7,498 nucleotides of DNA from CAWATZ01 sp963784995 (GTDB lineage: Bacteria; Planctomycetota; Planctomycetia; Gemmatales; Gemmataceae). A model generated the notes under the pieces. That model saw only the letters and a list, made by a program, of their open reading frames with translations. It had not been told where the DNA came from and made no database searches. The DNA lies in the NCBI GenBank assembly GCA_963784995.1, contig CAWATZ010000015.1:1-7498 (forward strand), in the 5' to 3' direction. Position numbers and translations under genes: made by a program. Position 1 is the stretch's first letter. Every line of letters begins with the position of its first letter. Below, piece by piece: positions 4,826 through 7,498 of this stretch.

Positions 4826-6244
4826 ATGAGTCGGCTCGGTGTGTTCGTTCTGTTCCTGGCGGTGAGCGCTGGCCCTGCGGAGGCCGGGGAATTGCGGGCC
4901 GGTGCGGCTGCCGTGGACATCACTCCGCCCGAGGGAACGCCCCTGGCGGGCTATTACTCCGCCCGCGGCGCCCGCAACGTCCTGGACCCCCTTTTCAGCA
5001 AGGCGCTGGTGCTGGAGCAGGACGGCGTGCGGGTAGCGCTGGTGGTCTGCGACCTGATCTCCCTGCCACGCCGGACGGTGACCGAGGCCCGCCGGCTGGT
5101 CGAGCAACAAACGGGGATACCCGGCAGCCAGGTAATGATCAGCGCCACGCACACGCACACCGGGCCGGCCATCATCCGCGAATCGGCCCTGGACGAACTG
5201 GTTGGGGCCAAAAGCGACCTGGGACGCCGCTACACGCAGGGGTTGCCGGAGCTGATCGCGCACAGTGTTGCCGAGGCCAGGAAGAAACTGGCCGCCGTTC
5301 GGCCGGCCGTCGCCGTCAGCAAGGAAGAGGACCTCAGTTTCAACCGCCGCTTCTTCCTGCGCGATCAGACGGTTGGCTGGAACCCTCGCAAACTCAGCCC
5401 GGACATCGTCCGGCCCGCTGGACCCATCGACCCCGACGTGGGCGTCTTTTACCTGGAAACCACTCAGGCCAAACCGGTCGCCAGCTACGTCAACTTCGCC
5501 ATGCACCCGGACACGGTCGGCGGAGAAGGCGTCTCGGCCGACTATCCCGGCGTCCTCTCCCGACTGCTGGCCGAGTGCAAGGGCGCGGACATGGTGACTC
5601 TGTTCGCCAACGGCTGCTGTGGCAACCTGAACCATCGCAACGTCGGCTGGGCAGATCCCCAGAAGGGACCACGGGAAGCCAGGCGGATCGGCACGGTCCT
5701 GGCCGGCGCGGTCTGCAAGACGTACCCGCTCCTCAAACCCATCCAGGCAGAGCGGCTGCGCGTCAAGAGTGCGGTCGTCAAGCTGCCGCTGGCTCCGATC
5801 ACTCCGGAAGACGTGATCCGGGCCAGGGAGGTCATCCGCCGGCTGAAGGAACCGAAAACCACCTTCCTGGAGCAGGTGAAAGCATTCCAGGTCCTTGACG
5901 TGGCCGCGCCAGGGCAAGTCCCTGGAGGTCGAGGTCCAGGTCGTGGCCCTGGGGGATCAGGTGGCCTGGGTGTCGCTGCCCGGCGAGATTTTCGTGGAAC
6001 TGGGTCTGGCCATCAAGAAGGCATCCCCGTTCCCCTGCACAATGCTGGCCGAGCTGGCCAACGGATCGATTGGTTACGTACCGGATCGACCGGCCTACGC
6101 TCAGGGCAATTACGAAGTCGTCAGCGCCCGCTGTGCGGCCGGCTCGGGCGAAATGCTGGTCGAGGCTGCGGTCCGGTTGCTCAAGGAACTGAAACCCGCA
6201 ACACCCTGACGTCCCTGGCGGCAATGAGACTTCCCCCCACTTGA
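4826..6244 (+). CDS. Secreted neutral/alkaline ceramidase-like protein (frame broken near 5906)
   Basis: This resembles the N-terminal domain of neutral/alkaline non-lysosomal ceramidases, which split the N-acyl bond of ceramide outside the cytoplasm. The start is the ATG at 4826 (MSRLGVFVLFLAV), with a GGAGGGGG ribosome-binding site ten bases upstream. The hydrophobic signal peptide likely ends at AEA (residue 20). Family marks are AVDITPPEGTPLAGY (29-43), ATHTHTGP (107-114, His109/His111 as metal ligands) and NFAMHPDT (223-230, His227). The segment aligned to the family's nucleophile loop reads NGCCGNLNH (262-270), with no Ser where Pseudomonas-type enzymes have GDVSPN, so ceramidase activity is uncertain. 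Family-like sequence ends at about residue 360 (VLDVA, base 5905). From there this frame gives Gly/Arg-rich nonsense to the stop at 6244, while the true C-terminus continues in another frame. Restored, the protein would be about 460 residues. Confidence 0.85.
   Translation: MSRLGVFVLFLAVSAGPAEAGELRAGAAAVDITPPEGTPLAGYYSARGARNVLDPLFSKALVLEQDGVRVALVVCDLISLPRRTVTEARRLVEQQTGIPGSQVMISATHTHTGPAIIRESALDELVGAKSDLGRRYTQGLPELIAHSVAEARKKLAAVRPAVAVSKEEDLSFNRRFFLRDQTVGWNPRKLSPDIVRPAGPIDPDVGVFYLETTQAKPVASYVNFAMHPDTVGGEGVSADYPGVLSRLLAECKGADMVTLFANGCCGNLNHRNVGWADPQKGPREARRIGTVLAGAVCKTYPLLKPIQAERLRVKSAVVKLPLAPITPEDVIRAREVIRRLKEPKTTFLEQVKAFQVLDVAAPGQVPGGRGPGRGPGGSGGLGVAARRDFRGTGSGHQEGIPVPLHNAGRAGQRIDWLRTGSTGLRSGQLRSRQRPLCGRLGRNAGRGCGPVAQGTETRNTLTSLAAMRLPPT
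5895..6209 (+). pseudogene. C-terminal part of the ceramidase-like protein, in a shifted frame
   Basis: From about 5907 this frame reads RQGKSLEVEVQVVALGDQ and continues through VAWVSLPGEIFVELGLAI, ELANGSIGYVPDRPAYAQG and SARCAAGSGEMLVEAAVRLL to TGA at 6207-6209. This is the usual end of planctomycete ceramidase-like proteins: LPGEIFVE, ANGSIGY and the Tyr-containing YEVV(S)AR region belong to the active-site half of the fold. It has no ribosome-binding site of its own, and its first codon in the open frame is only a TTG. It should be joined to the upstream segment by removing one base (or adding two) in the GC-rich ggccgcgcc at 5902-5910. Confidence 0.85.
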
Positions 6245-6253
6245 GGTGTTCCC

Positions 6254-6391
6254 ATGCGACTCCTTCCCCTCGTTGCCCTGGTCGCACTCCTTCCGCCTGC
6301 TGAAGTGAATGCGGAAGCCCCAAAGCCGGCCGCTGGTCTCTGGGACGTGAAGGCCCTGAAAGCAGCGGACGTGAAGCCGGAATGGGGGTGA
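6254..6391 (+). pseudogene. Signal peptide and N-terminus of the secreted alpha/beta hydrolase
   Basis: The ATG at 6254 is preceded by GAGGTG at a good distance and lies 44 bases after the ceramidase C-terminus, so the two genes are probably co-transcribed. It encodes a basic-then-hydrophobic signal peptide (MRLLPLVALVALLPP) with a plausible cleavage after VNA (residue 20). The mature start follows (EAPKPAAGLWDVKALKAAD). The frame ends after 45 codons at TGA 6389-6391, directly behind a run of five Gs. With four Gs it would read EWGDTVGKAREVYYQGEP and join the large downstream frame. These 45 codons are too short for most gene callers but are the real start of the hydrolase. Confidence 0.85.
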
Positions 6392-6413
6392 CACGGTCGG
6401 AAAGGCCCGCGAA

Positions 6414-7460
6414 GTGTACTATCAGGGCGAACCTTTCGCCGGCAAGCCGACCCGGGTGTTCGCCTACTACGCCAGGCCCGAAGGGGACGGTCCGTTCCCG
6501 GCAGTCGTGCTGGTCCACGGGGGCGGCGGCAAAGCGTTCCGCGCCTGGGCGGAGCATTGGTCCGCCCGCGGCTATTGTGCCCTGGCCATGGACCTCGCAG
6601 GCAATGGGCCAAAAGGACGGCTGCCCGACGGAGGTCCCGACCAGTCCGACGACGTCAAGTTCCGCGACTTCAGCGACAAGGACGTGCGCGACACGTGGAG
6701 CTACCACGCGGTTGCCGCCGTTCTGCGCGGCCACACCCTGCTGACCGCGGTGCCGGAGGTCGATCGGGACCGGATCGCGGTGACCGGAATCAGCTGGGGC
6801 GGCTACCTCACCTGCATTGTGGCCGGCCTGGACGATCACCTGAAGGCAGCGGTGCCGGTCTACGGTTGCGGCTTCCTGCACGAGAACAGCTTCTGGAAGG
6901 AACCCCGGCTGGACAAGATGCCAGCAGCCCAGCGGGAGCGGTGGGTCAACGCCTTCGACCCCTCCCGTTACCTGCCGCAGGTCAAGTGCCCCATCCTGTT
7001 CCTCAACGGCACCAATGACTTCGCCTATCCGCTCGACAGCTACCGGAAGTGCTATGAGCTTGTCCGCGCGCCGCGCACCTTGTCAGTGCGGGTTCGGCTG
7101 CGGCACGGACACGTCTGGTCGTTCGGCGAGGTGGATGCCTTTATCGACAGCCATCTGAAGAAGGGGAAGCCGCTGCCAGTCCTTGGCGAGCTGACCCAGG
7201 ATGGGAGCAAGGTTTCCGCCACGGTCACGATGAAGGGGAAGCCCAGCGCTGCCCATCTGCACTCTGCCGTGGCAGTCGGCCCGTGGCAGAAGCGGGAGTG
7301 GAAGTCGGTTCCTGCGGAGTTCAAGGAGGGCCGCATCACGGCGACGCTGCCGGGTGAGCGGCCCCTCGTCTACTTCCTGGCCGTCACTGACGAACGGGGG
7401 CTCGAGGTCAGCACTCCGCACCGCGTACTCGAAGGAACTGCTCCCAAGGGAAACAAATGA
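6414..7460 (+). CDS. Secreted alpha/beta hydrolase (acetylxylan esterase / dienelactone hydrolase-like)
   Basis: This is a serine hydrolase probably cleaving ester bonds, perhaps acetyl groups on polysaccharide; the exact substrate cannot be read from the sequence. Counting from the GTG at 6414, it shows the oxyanion region VLVHGGGG (32-39), the nucleophile elbow GISWGG with Ser127, an acid candidate Asp202 in LNGTNDFAYPLDSY, and His233 in RHGHVWSF. After the hydrolase core (to about residue 250) comes a small beta-rich domain (about 255-345) ending near the stop at 7458-7460. The GTG at 6414 is only where this frame opens. Coding sequence of the same protein runs back to 6390 in this frame and to 6254 after the G-run lesion, giving about 401 residues with a signal peptide. 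A prolyl-oligopeptidase-like peptidase is a less likely alternative. Confidence 0.85.
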   Translation: MYYQGEPFAGKPTRVFAYYARPEGDGPFPAVVLVHGGGGKAFRAWAEHWSARGYCALAMDLAGNGPKGRLPDGGPDQSDDVKFRDFSDKDVRDTWSYHAVAAVLRGHTLLTAVPEVDRDRIAVTGISWGGYLTCIVAGLDDHLKAAVPVYGCGFLHENSFWKEPRLDKMPAAQRERWVNAFDPSRYLPQVKCPILFLNGTNDFAYPLDSYRKCYELVRAPRTLSVRVRLRHGHVWSFGEVDAFIDSHLKKGKPLPVLGELTQDGSKVSATVTMKGKPSAAHLHSAVAVGPWQKREWKSVPAEFKEGRITATLPGERPLVYFLAVTDERGLEVSTPHRVLEGTAPKGNK

Positions 7461-7498
7461 CCTCGCTCAACTGATTTCAACTCTGTCAGGTCAATCGA
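7461..7498. other. Non-coding right edge
   Basis: The 38 bases after the hydrolase stop contain no hairpin followed by T-run and no start of a further gene that I can recognise. Confidence 0.5.

Noticed and set aside
4781..5917. Long minus-strand open frame (378 codons) opposite the ceramidase gene
   Set aside because: It is antisense to conserved ceramidase sequence and has no family-like motifs.
5908..6244. Native Gly/Arg/Pro-rich C-terminal tail of the ceramidase
   Set aside because: The other frame over the same bases encodes the conserved ceramidase C-terminus, so the tail is a frameshift product.

Overview
The window looks like a high-GC planctomycete genome, most like the Gemmatales. 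The clues are a zinc-ribbon Ser/Thr protein kinase joined to a long alpha-helical repeat array, a DUF1501 C-terminal remnant, a secreted ceramidase-like protein and a secreted alpha/beta hydrolase. This assignment rests on protein families recognised by eye, not on a search.

Layout. On the minus strand, running leftwards from about 4570, are an aldo/keto reductase (AKR) gene, the last ~42 codons of a DUF1501-type gene, and a receptor-like kinase whose reading frame passes into a ~13-unit repeat solenoid. The solenoid gene runs off the left edge of the window. On the plus strand, divergent from the AKR across a 255-base intergenic region, are a secreted neutral-ceramidase-like gene and, 44 bases further on, a secreted esterase/dienelactone-hydrolase-like gene. 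These two look like a small operon.

The dominant observation is that every gene is interrupted. The kinase frame changes near 2176-2186, where it meets the repeat frame. The repeat frame changes again at 424/425. The AKR has an in-frame TAA at 3785-3787 and has lost its normal stop. The DUF1501 gene is only a 3' stump. The ceramidase changes frame near 5903-5909. The esterase changes frame at a run of five Gs (6384-6388). In each case recognisable protein sequence resumes directly after the lesion. The indels could be assembly or sequencing errors; the AKR/DUF1501 junction looks like a real rearrangement. Raw reads would decide. I therefore annotate each open segment separately and say how the pieces join.

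Functionally, the left half would encode a membrane-anchored kinase with a zinc ribbon, kinase domain and one membrane segment, followed by a large repeat domain on the far side of the membrane. The right half would encode two exported hydrolases acting on amide or ester bonds in lipids or polysaccharides. I see no RNA gene, CRISPR array, insertion sequence or convincing rho-independent terminator.
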